NCBI GenBank assembly: GCA_020740775.1
Contig: JAHEWK010000011.1
Location: forward strand, 434,001-498,000
DNA length: 64,000 nucleotides
Direction of reading: 5' to 3'
Source of the DNA: Ilyonectria destructans
Lineage: Eukaryota > Ascomycota > Sordariomycetes > Hypocreales > Nectriaceae
Positions 44,898 to 56,438 of the stretch are shown here, piece by piece (positions within the stretch are counted from its first letter, which is position 1; the number at the start of each line of letters is the position of its first letter). The notes beneath the pieces are model-generated. The model was given only the letters and a program-made list of their open reading frames with translations, had not been told where the DNA came from and searched no databases. Position numbers and translations under genes: made by a program.

Positions 44898-46726
44898 CTG
44901 GTTGGTGGGACTTGTTGAGAGGATGTCCACCCGCTTTAAGGACACAGAGTACTTGGTTCGAGTATCTTTCCTTATTCATGTTAGATTCAGTAGCAATTAG
45001 AAGAGGGATATTTACGTAAGTTTAATAGAGCTATAGACAGTAAGATCTTTTTATATTCGGCAGAAGTTAAATCAGTCATGTATCTGTGCTCAATGGGTAG
45101 ACCATAAGGTTCGTGTTAAACCATGTGCAGCATCTTTTGCAATCTCACTCGGGGCTGTCAATGTAACATATAGTTCCCGGTATATATCTATAGTAATAAC
45201 CTTTTTACCCAACGGTATTTTTCCCTCCCTACCTTGCACTATATCCCGGGAGTGGCCTTTCGTAGCTACATTAGAGTCAGGACATCGGCCGATTTAGTTT
45301 ACATCTAGACCAGGACATTGGAATGTCTAAATATGCCGCTAACGAGCCGTTTGGGGATATCATCCTGGGTCCTTTTCTAGCCGCAATTTTAAAACTGGTT
45401 GAGCTGTTTAACTGACAGTAAGTTTACCCTCTTGTGTTTTTGTTGTAGACAGCTTATCTACTAGTATCAGAAGTTATACTGTATATTATTAATTTCAGAG
45501 AGTCCCGAGCTATTAGCTTAGTATTCTAATCTGAGATTCTTATTCTTCTAGTGCCTTTATGAAATATAACTAAGATTTATATAACTTCTGTAGTAAATAT
45601 CTGGGACCTCTTAGGAGGTTAATAATTTAAATCCAGCTGGAGGTATAGTAACTAACCTTAAAATTTTAGAGGATTTAATACCCTTTAGAATTAAGCTCTA
45701 AAAAGCTGAATTTAAGACCTCTATTAGTAAAAGGCTAATTAATCTGCTGCAGTTTATATATAACTAAATTAGGTTATTACTCTGATAAGATTAAATAATG
45801 TAAAGATACTGAGAAAAAAGGTTATTAATATTATTATTATATTAGCTACTATAAAACTATTAGAAGAAGGATTTTATAAAAGATATATATTAGTCTGATT
45901 TTATCTATCTTACTTACTCTATAAGATATTTATCTAAGTATTTAAATTTTACTATTTATAAATTACTATAACTTCTTTCTATTTATTAACTGAAATATTT
46001 GAATCAAATATTAAATAAGAAAATAATAATTACTATAAGATTTATATAAAAAGAACTTTATTATTAAATTACTATTTTAATTACTTATTTTCTATCTTTA
46101 GTAAGGATGCAGTTGGGAATTACTGGTCGGCTGGTACTTTGCGCGCGTCTTAATGGCCGGTCGTTGAGGAGGCTGTAAAGGAGATATAATTAGAGAGGCT
46201 CTGCTGAAGTATTGAGGATGGGACGGGCTTCGTTCCCAACGTGGTGATCTATGCCACACTTGTGTAAGATACGCATGTTCATATAATAACAGTCCGATGA
46301 TCAGAAAATGGAGAAGTCTATATCAGAGTATGGCCTGCTAAGCTTATAACAGATCTGTGCCTTGTTCTGACAACCCCGGTACCATCGTGAGATATCTTTC
46401 CTCGAGATGGCTGCCTGTGTACACAAACCCGTGCCTTACCTACCGACAGAAGGACCAAGAGAGGATAAGGAAGTCAGAAAGGTGGATGATCAGGATCTTG
46501 TATTCCCTAAACTTGAGTAACTGTAGTGGTTTCAAGCTGAGACACTAATCGAAGTCCATCATCGATCATCGCTTGACCGGCTACCCGTGGACTCTAGCTA
46601 ATCTTTCACAATGCCCAACGATGTTTTCAGAAACCCCAGCCAAGTTAGGTTATCTGCAACTGTTTGATTCACAGGGTCATCACTGTAACGAATTAGCCAT
46701 GAAAGCGCCACCTGTCTTGGGATCAC
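44898..46726. other. AT-rich relic region
   Basis: From about 45430 to 46110 the sequence is very AT-rich, with runs such as TTATTATTATATTAG and stops in all frames. The flanks to either side have ordinary composition. It is likely an ancient mobile element after RIP-like decay, but I cannot name the family. There is no gene. Confidence 0.55.
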
Positions 46727-49523
46727 TCACTCGTTATATGCCATCATCCGGCCATAGTGCTGAAACTCCTCATCCGTAGGAATATGCTGCGTGGGATTGC
46801 GAGGTGACATGGTGGCCACAGCCCAACGACGAAGCTCGTCCTCGAACCACTGGTAAAAGTTCCAGTCATTGAGAGCATATCCGCTAACCCCCTTCATCAG
46901 GGAGCGAGCGTTGAGGAGAAACTCGTCGTTGTCGCCCCACGGCATTACCTCCGACGCCAAGGGATGCATGGGCACGCCAGGGGTTGTCAACGATGCGAGA
47001 GCGTCACTTCCCCTGTATAGGTGCCGTCGCTTGAAAGAGGACAGCCAATCTTGGTCATCCAGTGCTGTCTGGGTCCATCCCTCGCCACCCTTGCCGACGA
47101 TGATTCGAGCTTGTTGACGCAAGTTTTCGTCGCTTGGCTCGATGCCCATGGCTCTCTGGTTGTCGAGATACTTGGCCATTCCGCTCTCGAGCCTGGTATA
47201 CTCGTGGATAGTAGCGTTGACACTGGACTTTTCCTCGTTATCAACATCATCGGCGCTGGGAAGGCTGGCACGTTGACGAAACCGTGGGAGCCAGTTCCCT
47301 GCTGAATGAATCAGCCGCACCAACCAGGTAGCAATGAAGTCGGATGGTGAAGTCGAGACCTCTTCCATACGTCCAATGATGCAGCAACTCTCCTGTCTAA
47401 GTTCATAGTCGCTGATCTGGCCGGCGATACCTAGTGATATCTTGGCTTGCACGAATTCTTGCAGCCCTTGCTCAGATGGGCAATCCTCAAAAAGGCTCTT
47501 CTTCCCATTTATTTGCAGTGGAAACAGTCTTGTATCAAGAGGGGAGCGCATAGGACCGAGCTTTGCGTTCTGTACGACTTGCGCATCTGATAGAATCAAG
47601 TCGCGTACCCATGAATTAGTCTGTGGTAGTTCCTCCTGGGCTATAGATTCAGAAGCGAGTATAATCCTACAAGCTTCGAATTGCATATCCTGCATTGTTG
47701 GCATTCTGGAGTTACCATCAAAGAACTTCTGCATAAAGTAAGCTAGTTCAATCTTGAGGAGTTCATAGGCGGATCGGGGTGTTGCAACCAGCGCTTTGCC
47801 TCCTTGAAAGGGATAGGGACTTTGCCTTTCAAACTCGATGAGGTCTATAGGGTATAAGCCGTAGCTCTGATGGTAATGTTAGGAAGGTGACATACAAGGA
47901 GGCATCGCATTTTCGACGATCTTGAGAATTATAGGCTCAAAGCCCCAATCCCCTTGCCAGTCGGCTATTGTCTTCCCCAGCTTGAAATGTTCCGAGAGGT
48001 GATGGACACGAGTATCCCAGGTTTCCATGCGAAGACCACAAAAGCCGCATTGAGATCGAACATTTGGCATGGAAATTCTCCAGGATTCCATCGACCAATC
48101 GGAGAAGCTGGTTTCATGGACTAGACGTAGATGTTGGCGAAGATGATCTTTCCGGTTGAAAGTTCGCTCTTCAAGAGCCCGGTTCTCGCATGCTGGATAA
48201 TTATGAGTGGCAACATGAGCATCGTCTGGGTCAACTAGACCGCAGAATACGCACGAAAGAAGGTCATCCTTGCCGGATTTCCTTGCTCTTGGCCCGTGTG
48301 GAGTGCAAATCCATCGTTCAAGTGACATGTGCACTGAATTTTCATGGCGCTGCCAGTCGTATTTTCTTTTAAAACTCTCTGTGCAAAATGTACATTGAAA
48401 CGTCTTTTGTAGGTTCAATAATGATGCCTTGTCGTCGGCTCGTTTGAAGGCACGCCTCTTGCGGCGTGAGCGAGCGTTTTTGAAAACCTCGAAAGAAGCT
48501 AGTGATGATTGACTAGCATGGGAATCGGCGGAGGAAAGGGATCCACCACTTGAGAATAAGCTGTCGACGGTCCCTGCTGGAACAAACTCGTGGCTAGGAT
48601 CAGATATGTCTGCACCACATTATTAGCTGTCAAGATGCAAGAGAAACCCAGTTCACGTCTAGTTTCCCCTAGTTCCTATTTCTGATAGTAAGTGAGGAGT
48701 GAAGGTGCAACTCACTGTCGAACGCTTGGGAATTGGATGCAACCGCCCTAGCAATAGCAGATACCGAAGCTGGCTCATTCTCCGGCGGCGAGTCTACCCA
48801 TCTTTCCAATGGATTCATAGAGGAGGAGTGGTGTCCAAAAGCTGGCGTTCCTGGTCGCCGAGGAATATCGACTGGATTGGTCTGACCAGATTGAGGCGAT
48901 GCAGTCCTTGAAGCGGAGATCTTATTTCGACGACGAGTGTTGGCAAGCCAGTTCAGGATTTGGGTCCTGGTGAGACCGGTCTGGTTTTGAAGGCTCCGCT
49001 TTTCGCTGTCGCTGGGAAAGGGCCTGCTTTGATGGGCTGAGAACCAATTCCTTAGGATTCTTACCGATTCTCGACTGAGTCGGGTACCGACTTTTGCTGG
49101 GGGTTGTATCGGAGAAAAGCTTTGTGGACCTAATGAATCGTCGTTGATGGTTTCCACATGAGTTTTAATAAGAGATGGTGGCGTATTTGGCAACATTGCA
49201 GACCCTTCGATCACTTGCGACGCTGACGCTTGCGATAATTCATCAGTTGACAGAGGTAGAGGCGACAGCAATTGACTGCCCATCTGTTCGATATCATCGA
49301 AACCCTCCATCGACGGAAACCCATAAATGCTGCTGCCAGCGCTGGAGCCATCTTGAGGAGAAAACAGCCAGCCCTCACTCTGACTATCTAGTAGGTCTGG
49401 GCCGTTCGGCTGCCCATCGCTGGGGAAAATGGCACTGGGCGAGATACCAAAGTCACCGTCGAGTAAACCTTGCAAGTTGAACTCCAAGTCTTGGTTGTAG
49501 CTGGTGTTTTGCTGCGGACCCAT
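46727..49523 (-). CDS. Homeobox plus C2H2 zinc-finger transcription factor
   Basis: This predicted 879-residue regulator has three exons, with introns at 48610-48715 and 47845-47895. A Ser/Gln/Asp-rich N-terminus precedes a TALE/KN-type homeodomain at about residues 148-205 (RPFPSDSEKRSLQNQTG, then ILNWLANTRRRNK with the invariant Trp, Asn and Arg of helix 3). Exon 2 encodes a basic stretch and C2H2 fingers: FQCTFCTESFKRKYDWQRH.. and others at SCVFCGLV.., RKDHLRQHLRLVH and QCGFCGLRMETW. The C-terminal third is conserved-looking but unassigned. The second intron was placed using a later acceptor (47845), because the near one would give a 29-nt intron and break frame. Fungi are known to carry such fused homeobox-C2H2 factors, some in development. 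Targets unknown. Confidence 0.9.
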
Positions 49524-50572
49524 ATCTGATGTGGTAAGAGGTTGTAATGTAAAGGCCGTAATATGGCATCGCCTGTTGAGGATGGAGTCAGACGGCTGTC
49601 TCGGTTGCGGCGTTCATGTGTCCACCCGTTGCGATTTAACCTGTAGTTATCACGCACCGGCGTATACAGGATGGCTGACTCTGAGATTTTGTGATCCTTT
49701 GTATGTTGGAAGAGAGAGTTGTTTGAAAACTTTGAGCGTGAGATGGAGAGGAGAGGCGCTTAAGAGGATGGGCAAACGTAGCTTCTAATTGGTTTATCGC
49801 ATCGAATAATTGTGGGCTAAACTATGTCGTTGCGCCCTGTTGTGGAGTCCGGCTGAGACCGGACTTCCAACTAGAGACTAGCGGCTCTCTAGTCTGTCGC
49901 CTTTGGCTCGTAATAACTACAAACACATCGAGTTTTCATAACAACCCCGCCAGAAGGTGTCTCTCCCTTTTCTTATCTCCTCTATAGCTTAAGATACTTA
50001 ATACACAGAACCCTATGGTTGGACAAACTCAGGGCGCACCCCTTACATATATTTACTGCTCTCTATTACACTGTTCTTATTCAGCAGGAAAGGTTAATAT
50101 TAAGTAATTGACTTTGCTTTAGGGCTCACCTTATAAAAGCTAATAGGTAATTAGTTTCTTACTCTTATATATAGAGTAGTTGCAGAGTGAAGTTAATAGT
50201 TAAAACTAAAGGGGGCAAAATCAGGTGGGGTATTGCTAGACATTTTTTATGAATCTTAGTCACGCTCTCATTTAAGGTAGTCTATTCTGTATATTGGCCC
50301 CGGCGCACACAACCTTGGACAGGTCAGAGATTAATCATATCATCATTCGGTCCCTACGATCTGTAGCTTCATGTGGCTGGCGAGCCTCCGGCGCCGCTGT
50401 AGTGACCCTACAGCTAGGGGCAGCACCCCTTCACTCTATCCTCATTATATCTTGTTACAGTAGTGTGGTTGGGAATTAGTTCTCTTAAACTTGTCTGGAA
50501 AAGGGCAGGACAATTACCAACTATTATTGTCTGGCCTACGAGCTCATAGTTTAATAATAGAAAATTTTACCC
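49524..50572. other. 1.05-kb promoter region with TA-rich part
   Basis: Upstream flank of the homeobox gene and 3' flank of the hydratase. Part of it (about 49930-50280) is TA-rich and may be a decayed element. No gene is recognised. Confidence 0.45.
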
Positions 50573-51562
50573 TCATAACCGACTAGTCCAAGACGGAGTT
50601 CTCTTGGATAAGAATGCATCAATCCCCTCCTTAGCATCGCTACTCTTTGCATGTAACGCCATTGCTCTCCCTGCCCAGCTAGCGGCAGCTTCATAACCGT
50701 CACCATCAAACTCGGTAGTTCCATTAGAATCCGTTTCTGATCCTTTGATGCCCAGTTGTGTCCAGTACGACCATTTCCCCAGAGCTTGTGGCTGTGCTGC
50801 CATCCCTGCGAGCCGCTTAACAACCGATTCAACTCGACCCTCAAATGCAGCAGCCTTTTTAGACAGTTGCGCATTATCTGGGACCTGAACGACGTCGACT
50901 GAGCCTGGAATGTCTGCTGCTGTAACAGGCTCCGCTGTCACTAAAAGCCGATATGCTTGGCCCGGGGGCAACCGTCGTGAGACCGCCGTCGATGGACTCG
51001 TGCATGGTAAGCCAATCTTGGCCCCTGGTAAAGAAAACTCGGTACTCGCCAACGATATGGGATAGTCAGTTGTCATGGCAAGCTGAAATCCGGCTGCAGT
51101 GGCGAGGCCTTGGATCGGGCACACGACGATCGCCGGGCTCCTTCTAATCAGTGTCATGACCTCGGCACAAAGAGCGAACAGAAGCTTGACATCATCGTGA
51201 CTCATTTTACTGAGTTCTTTGAGATCATGCCCTGAAGAAAAGACAGGCCCTTCGCTGCGCAGAACCAAGACGTCAGGCAATCCGGCACGCTCTCGGCGCC
51301 ACTCAGAAGCATCGACTAGCCATCCGTATTTCCTCCATTGCTCGCTTTCTCTGTTTTCTCGTCTCGCAGCATATTCCAGATCAGAGAGAATGTCTTTCTT
51401 GAATGGCGGCAAGATGCGAAGCAGTCCCGAGGAAGGTGACGTGAACGATTGAACGAGCTTGTTCTTTAGCTCTTGCAGTACAGCAATACTCAAGGCATTG
51501 CGTCTTTGAGGGTTGTTCAGGTAAATGTAAGATGCATTCGGCGGGAGTTTTGGAAGATGCAT
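50573..51562 (-). CDS. Enoyl-CoA hydratase/isomerase family (ECHDC3-like), peroxisomal tail SRL
   Basis: This intronless gene encodes 329 residues of the crotonase fold. YLNNPQRRNALS is near the N-terminus. VFSSGHDLKEL is the oxyanion/CoA-binding segment, as in ECHDC3 relatives, and GLATAAGFQLAMTTD is the second oxyanion-hole glycine region. A family insertion with charged residues sits between them. The expected catalytic Glu of hydratases near GAKIGLPC is not evident, so true hydratase activity is uncertain. The C-terminus SRL is a peroxisomal targeting signal type 1. ATG 51562 is the first of the frame. It is 324 bases from the F-box-like gene behind it on the same strand. Confidence 0.88.
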   Translation of the reverse strand: MHLPKLPPNASYIYLNNPQRRNALSIAVLQELKNKLVQSFTSPSSGLLRILPPFKKDILSDLEYAARRENRESEQWRKYGWLVDASEWRRERAGLPDVLVLRSEGPVFSSGHDLKELSKMSHDDVKLLFALCAEVMTLIRRSPAIVVCPIQGLATAAGFQLAMTTDYPISLASTEFSLPGAKIGLPCTSPSTAVSRRLPPGQAYRLLVTAEPVTAADIPGSVDVVQVPDNAQLSKKAAAFEGRVESVVKRLAGMAAQPQALGKWSYWTQLGIKGSETDSNGTTEFDGDGYEAAASWAGRAMALHAKSSDAKEGIDAFLSKRTPSWTSRL

Positions 51563-51886
51563 CGTATCCTAGAGCGATTGAATTGTTGATTGAAGGTGTT
51601 GGTGAGTGAAGTTCAATCCGTCTGCTTAATTACCCCGCACAACCTGCGGATCATGGATACCCGCTAACCGAGCTTATCGGCCCGGCTGTCTGCTGGAATA
51701 CTTATGGCAATAGAATAGAGCCTTGAGAGGATGACTTGTTTAGACAGAAAATTGCGAGCGTGCCACGCTGGTAATAGTCAATTGTTTTGAGCCAGATGTA
51801 GAATTGTTTGTCGGTTAATTCAGTGAAAATGGATTGAGGAGCCGTATAATTACAACGAGAAAGCGCTACCTCAAAGATATCTTGCG
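51563..51886. other. Short intergenic region
   Basis: This 324-base stretch is the promoter of the hydratase and the 3' flank of the F-box-like gene. Nothing distinct is seen. Confidence 0.5.
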
Positions 51887-53680
51887 TCACACATAGCGTG
51901 CTACATGAACATCTCTGAAAGGATAATCATGCTCCTGACCATGGAAAAACTCTTGTATCGCAACACCATATCCTGCAAACAGATCCCTCAGTTCATCTAT
52001 ATCAACAATAACCTGTCCAGGTTGAGGGCCTGCAAGTTCAAGGGCGCGTACTGTTGTCTGATAACGCGGCCCATCTACTGGAGGTAGTCCAAACACTATA
52101 ATAGAACGAAGTTCTGGATGCGTTTCACCGCATACGCGAGAAAATTTGCGCAATGCTAATGACAAAAGTCGTCGATACCTGCGGGGCTTTCTGTCGGCCA
52201 TCGTTTTGGCCTCATCCTGCGACTCCTCCTGTAAAAAGTACTCGTTATAAAAATGAGCAGCAAACGCGTCATTAATAGTAAGGGTCTTCAGTCGCCGTGG
52301 AAGAACCTCTGCGAGCGAGCGAGTAATAAAGCCTTGATTCGTGCTCAACAAAGGCAACCCGATGCGCAAGTGTTCAAGAGCAACGAGACGATCCAAGCAG
52401 GAGAGCTGTTGCAGGGGACTCCAAAAACAATTAACTGAGCCAATGTCAAGAACTTTTAGAGTTTTTGCGCATTTTGTAAGAGCCGTGTTCCAGACATCAA
52501 TTTCCGGTGCCGCTGGATCGGAACTGGCGTCAGAAAGGTCTTCGTAACTCGCTACATTAGCTCCGCAGATTGCCAGAGCAGTAAGGGACCAGTTTCTGCA
52601 AGCATCATCGAGTACTTGCTGAGTGCTAGCAGCTGAAGTGAAAAAGGCGCGCTTAATCTTCAGGTCGGCGAGGCAAAAGTCATGTGTAAGCTCCGATGCG
52701 CGTGTTCCGTTGGCCGAGTCCATCTCAAATTCTTCCACCTTTGGGGCCTGCAGTATACCAATACATGCATCAATGTGAAAGCTGTATCTAGGATTAAGGG
52801 GGACACTTGTATCCGGATCTATGCTGTAGGAGTGGGCCCGGCTATTGATGGGTGAAAATTCTGGAACAAATGTGAACCTAACCGCCTCGAGATTCCGTAG
52901 CGTTGAGGACAGCAGGCGATCGTGGTACGCCAGCTGAAGGAGAGAACTCAACGTATCGTAACGAGCCGCATCAAGGTAGAGGTTGAAGGTTTCTTCTTCG
53001 GCCTCAGATCCATCTCCGAACCCTTTCAAACACCACTTCTTCCCCGGCGGCGGTGGAAAGGATACTGTCTGAAGCCCATCGGTCAAGCAAAGAACCGCGG
53101 CGAAAGCTCGTTCAAGCGCATCAACAGGAAGCTCATCTTTCAGGCCGACATGCGCTAGAACGGCACGGTCATGTTCAGACTGAGCGCAGCTGATTGCTGT
53201 CTTGAAATATTCCCATTCCTGAGCCTGAAGCATTCTTACCGTGGAATCAGGAGTGTCTGTTCCTGTCATATCCAGGATATGGGCCAAGAAGAACCAGCAA
53301 TCCAAGTGACGGACATGATTTCGAAGTTCTGGCTGCGCTAGCATTGTCTGGAGAAACAATGCGAGGGTAAGAGCACCTCTATCAGGACGCTTTTCTTCTG
53401 CTGGATCCTCATCACGCTCGGTGCTCTTGGTGAGCAGAACATGGCCATACAAAAATGGAGTGGCCACTGTATTGAGCCGACGACATGACAGTGTTAGGTG
53501 GAGTAGGTTCTGCCGTGATTCTTGATGTGCCTGTCGATAGCTCCGTGAATAGTATGGGAACTGATAGCCGGTCCTTTTGTTTATCGTGGCGGAGTCAATG
53601 AGGCAATTGATGACATATCGAAGCACCTCTTCTGGCAAAGCTAGGATATGTGGCTGTGTACCAGGCCAAGTTTCCGCCAT
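51887..53680 (-). CDS. F-box-like/leucine-rich protein
   Basis: This intronless gene encodes 597 residues. The N-terminus LALPEEVLRYVINCLID, followed by LTLSCRRLNTVATPFLYGHV, is the layout of fungal F-box proteins, where the box binds Skp1 of an SCF ubiquitin ligase. The remaining part has irregular leucine-rich segments (LKVLDIGSVNC, LVALEHLRIGLPLL, RLKTLTINDAF) of the substrate-binding type. No catalytic domain is seen. The target is unknown. Weak F-box conservation means the Skp1 role is inferred. Confidence 0.82.
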   Translation of the reverse strand: MAETWPGTQPHILALPEEVLRYVINCLIDSATINKRTGYQFPYYSRSYRQAHQESRQNLLHLTLSCRRLNTVATPFLYGHVLLTKSTERDEDPAEEKRPDRGALTLALFLQTMLAQPELRNHVRHLDCWFFLAHILDMTGTDTPDSTVRMLQAQEWEYFKTAISCAQSEHDRAVLAHVGLKDELPVDALERAFAAVLCLTDGLQTVSFPPPPGKKWCLKGFGDGSEAEEETFNLYLDAARYDTLSSLLQLAYHDRLLSSTLRNLEAVRFTFVPEFSPINSRAHSYSIDPDTSVPLNPRYSFHIDACIGILQAPKVEEFEMDSANGTRASELTHDFCLADLKIKRAFFTSAASTQQVLDDACRNWSLTALAICGANVASYEDLSDASSDPAAPEIDVWNTALTKCAKTLKVLDIGSVNCFWSPLQQLSCLDRLVALEHLRIGLPLLSTNQGFITRSLAEVLPRRLKTLTINDAFAAHFYNEYFLQEESQDEAKTMADRKPRRYRRLLSLALRKFSRVCGETHPELRSIIVFGLPPVDGPRYQTTVRALELAGPQPGQVIVDIDELRDLFAGYGVAIQEFFHGQEHDYPFRDVHVARYV

Positions 53681-54608
53681 AGCGTTCGAAAGCCCTGGTG
53701 AAGGACGGATGTCTGGGGATGAAAGCTTTGGGAGTTTATATTTCCATGAAGAAAACCAAGTCGCTTATTATGAAGTTGAGAAACGTCTTGTCATAACCCA
53801 GATGATGACACACGGAACTAGGCGGTCAAGGCTGGCAGAACCAGGTTCCAGATGAGTTCACTCTCAAGGGAAATCTACCCGGCAGAGCTGCAAAGCCTTT
53901 TCCCTCCCCTTTATAACCCTGAATGTTTAATATTAACGACCTTTAACTACTACTTAAATCTTAGCTTAACAGGCAGCCCATCTAGTCAGCCAGGAAAACT
54001 AGCCGAGACCATAGTAGACCTCGCGGGCTGATTGAGGAACCCGTCCGATAATTGAGGGATACAGACACACTATTAGTAGATGATCACGGTTAACGCATGG
54101 GATTTGAGGTTGTCAAAATTAGAAGTCCATATGTGGCGTAAAAATTGCTTACATAGTAAATAAAGAAGAGTCGGTATTTGAAGAGCAACTGCACTGTGCA
54201 ATTGGTCGTTTCAAATGAGTGAGGGATAAAGGGAGCGACTAAGGTTAAACTTGGAAAGTAAAGTATGCAAGCAAGTGGAAAACACTGGTAGATTTGAAGA
54301 ATTTGGTATCAATAAAGGGCCAAGCTAAACAAATCAGGAAGATAGACTACCTGCCTGATTTTGCCTACACACAGCAGGGTCATTGTCTGGAGACAACAAG
54401 GCCATCATCGGCAAAGATTAAAGATAAGGGTTAAATTGAAGCGGAAGGGAAAGGCAAATACACAACAGCCTACTACACAGACTACTAGATCTTCTGGTAC
54501 TGGGTAGTACTAATTGTATATTGGTTCAAATACTGATGGCTTTGATCTATGTGATATATCGCTTGAAACTAAAAATAATAGAAATACCTAATGTGTCATA
54601 AAAGCTTC
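53681..54608. other. 930-base intergenic region
   Basis: Promoter of the F-box-like gene and 3' flank of the HET gene. A TA-rich patch (about 53920-53980) hints at a small relic. No gene is seen. Confidence 0.45.
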
Positions 54609-56438
54609 TCACCACGACTCACTACCAGAATCCCAGGCGCCTTCATATAATAACGTTGCCATCGCCTCATCTTCGGACTTTTGAGCTTCCTCTATCATCT
54701 CTAAAGAAGGTTTAACACCCTTTCCACAAAATAACTTTACTAGCTTCTGATGTCCGTTCTTCGCCGCCAGCCTCAACCCCTCCTTATAACACGCTATGTC
54801 AATATCCTCAACCAACTTAACTTCGCCACCCCAATAGTTTGTGAGCACCATCATATTCTCCCTGCCAGAGTCAAGAGACTTCTCAAGCAATAGCCTCACT
54901 ACTTCCTCATAGCCATTCTCCGAGGCTGCCCACAATGATTTTGTATCCGAGCCAGTGCCATTATCAAGCAATAGCTTCACTATTGCGCCATGTCCGTTCC
55001 CTGCAGCTGCCCTCAATAACTCTATATCAAAGACGAAACCCTGCTCAAGCAATAGCTTCACTACTGCATGGCGCCAATTCCTTGCAGCTGCCCTCGATAT
55101 TCTATCAGCGCCAGTACTCTTTTCAAGTAACATCTTGACTACTGCATCAGGGCCATTCTCTACAGCCGCCCTAAGTCCCCTGTTAAGGTCAGCGCCGTTT
55201 TCAAGCAATAGCTTCACCACTGCCTCATGGCCATTTTCTATAGCCACCCAAAGTCCCCAGTCAGGGTCAGCGCCCTTCTCGAGCAATAGCTTCACTAAAG
55301 CCTGATGCCCATTCCCCGCAGCCTTCACCAATGACGACAGACCCTTCAATGTTCGACGCTCTTGTCGGACACATATGCTTTTCTTAGTGCAGTTAGGATC
55401 GAAGAGAGCATCATAATCCATAACCTCCAGTCGGCTGCCCTTTACCCTCTTCCAGTGCTCGTTGTCTGCCGATGCATCCTCCAAATAGATTCCAACCACC
55501 TTGTTCCTCGACAAGGGTCTCACGGTACAAGGAAGGATGGCGAGTCGAACTGGTTGACAACGCGGTCTCTCTATCTCTATGAAGCAGAGATTAAGATGAA
55601 TTCCTTCGTTGTTTACGATTATGGCCCCGCCCCAGTTGCAGGGAGAACCCAGCGGAACAATTTTGCTAGAATTCAAGAATGCGGTTGGGGACGTTGCTAG
55701 AAGGCCGCCATAGTGATCTGGCGAGTACCAGGCGAAGAGAGTATAGTCATTGGAAATCTTCAAAATCTCTTCCTGAAGCCTAATGAAGGCTCTCTCTCCT
55801 TCTCCATAGAGCATAGGCATGTTGACTCCAAATATGCCCATTAAGCAGTAAGCGAGATCTTCAACTCTACTCGTCTTTCGCCTTGAAGCCCATGACATCT
55901 TTTCTGCAACACTGGCAGATTCGAGGTCAGCTCCTTGGAGAATGGTTGCGGGAATATCGGTTGTTTTTGATATCAGCCCCTGCAAACTCTTCTTGGTGCC
56001 TATTTCTTGCCATGCATCGTCAAGAAATATAACAATTGATGGGGCAATGAGCTCTTGGAGGGTCCATCCTCGGGTAAACCAAGCGCTCTTCGAGAACTTG
56101 TCCACAGCGTTGGATGGCACATCGGCAAGATAGGCATAGCATACCGTGGCCTCTTGGTACCAACGATACATGGAGTTGATTGCTTCGGAAAGCTCAGCGC
56201 TACTCGTCTTGTCGATGCAGCAAGTGTCGATCCAGACATAATCGAATCCATGGTTCTTGGCAATCTCGCAGGTCATGAAGACCTTTTTGTACCCTAGCTT
56301 TTGATTCGCATCACCCCGTTGCATGTCCTGCATGGTGACTTCATTTGCATCCCACTTGTGCGAGAAGATGGCGTAGAGTGGGAGCTCGCTACCTCCGAAT
56401 TCCTCGATTCTGAGAGTTTGCGTATGAAGAAGACGCAT
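54609..56438 (-). CDS. HET-domain protein with short ankyrin-like repeats
   Basis: This intronless gene encodes 609 residues. The HET (heterokaryon incompatibility) domain fills about residues 20-170: YAIFSHKW at 22-29, VWIDTCCIDK with SEAINSMYRWY, and WFTRGWTLQELIAPS. A middle region with EDLAYCLMGIFGVNMPMLYGEGERAF follows, as in HET-E/HET-D relatives. In place of NACHT and WD40 parts come about six units of 26-27 residues (for example LWVAIENGHEAVVKLLLENG and LRAAVENGPDAVVKMLLEKS). They resemble ankyrin helices but lack the TPLH turn and are shorter than 33. They are similar in DNA, so expansion looks recent. A role in non-self recognition and cell death is inferred from the HET family. Confidence 0.92.
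   Translation of the reverse strand: MRLLHTQTLRIEEFGGSELPLYAIFSHKWDANEVTMQDMQRGDANQKLGYKKVFMTCEIAKNHGFDYVWIDTCCIDKTSSAELSEAINSMYRWYQEATVCYAYLADVPSNAVDKFSKSAWFTRGWTLQELIAPSIVIFLDDAWQEIGTKKSLQGLISKTTDIPATILQGADLESASVAEKMSWASRRKTSRVEDLAYCLMGIFGVNMPMLYGEGERAFIRLQEEILKISNDYTLFAWYSPDHYGGLLATSPTAFLNSSKIVPLGSPCNWGGAIIVNNEGIHLNLCFIEIERPRCQPVRLAILPCTVRPLSRNKVVGIYLEDASADNEHWKRVKGSRLEVMDYDALFDPNCTKKSICVRQERRTLKGLSSLVKAAGNGHQALVKLLLEKGADPDWGLWVAIENGHEAVVKLLLENGADLNRGLRAAVENGPDAVVKMLLEKSTGADRISRAAARNWRHAVVKLLLEQGFVFDIELLRAAAGNGHGAIVKLLLDNGTGSDTKSLWAASENGYEEVVRLLLEKSLDSGRENMMVLTNYWGGEVKLVEDIDIACYKEGLRLAAKNGHQKLVKLFCGKGVKPSLEMIEEAQKSEDEAMATLLYEGAWDSGSESW

Noticed and set aside
47867..47895. Near acceptor giving a 29-nt intron in the homeobox gene
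   Set aside because: Too short for a fungal intron and breaks the frame; the acceptor at 47845 gives 51 nt and keeps it.
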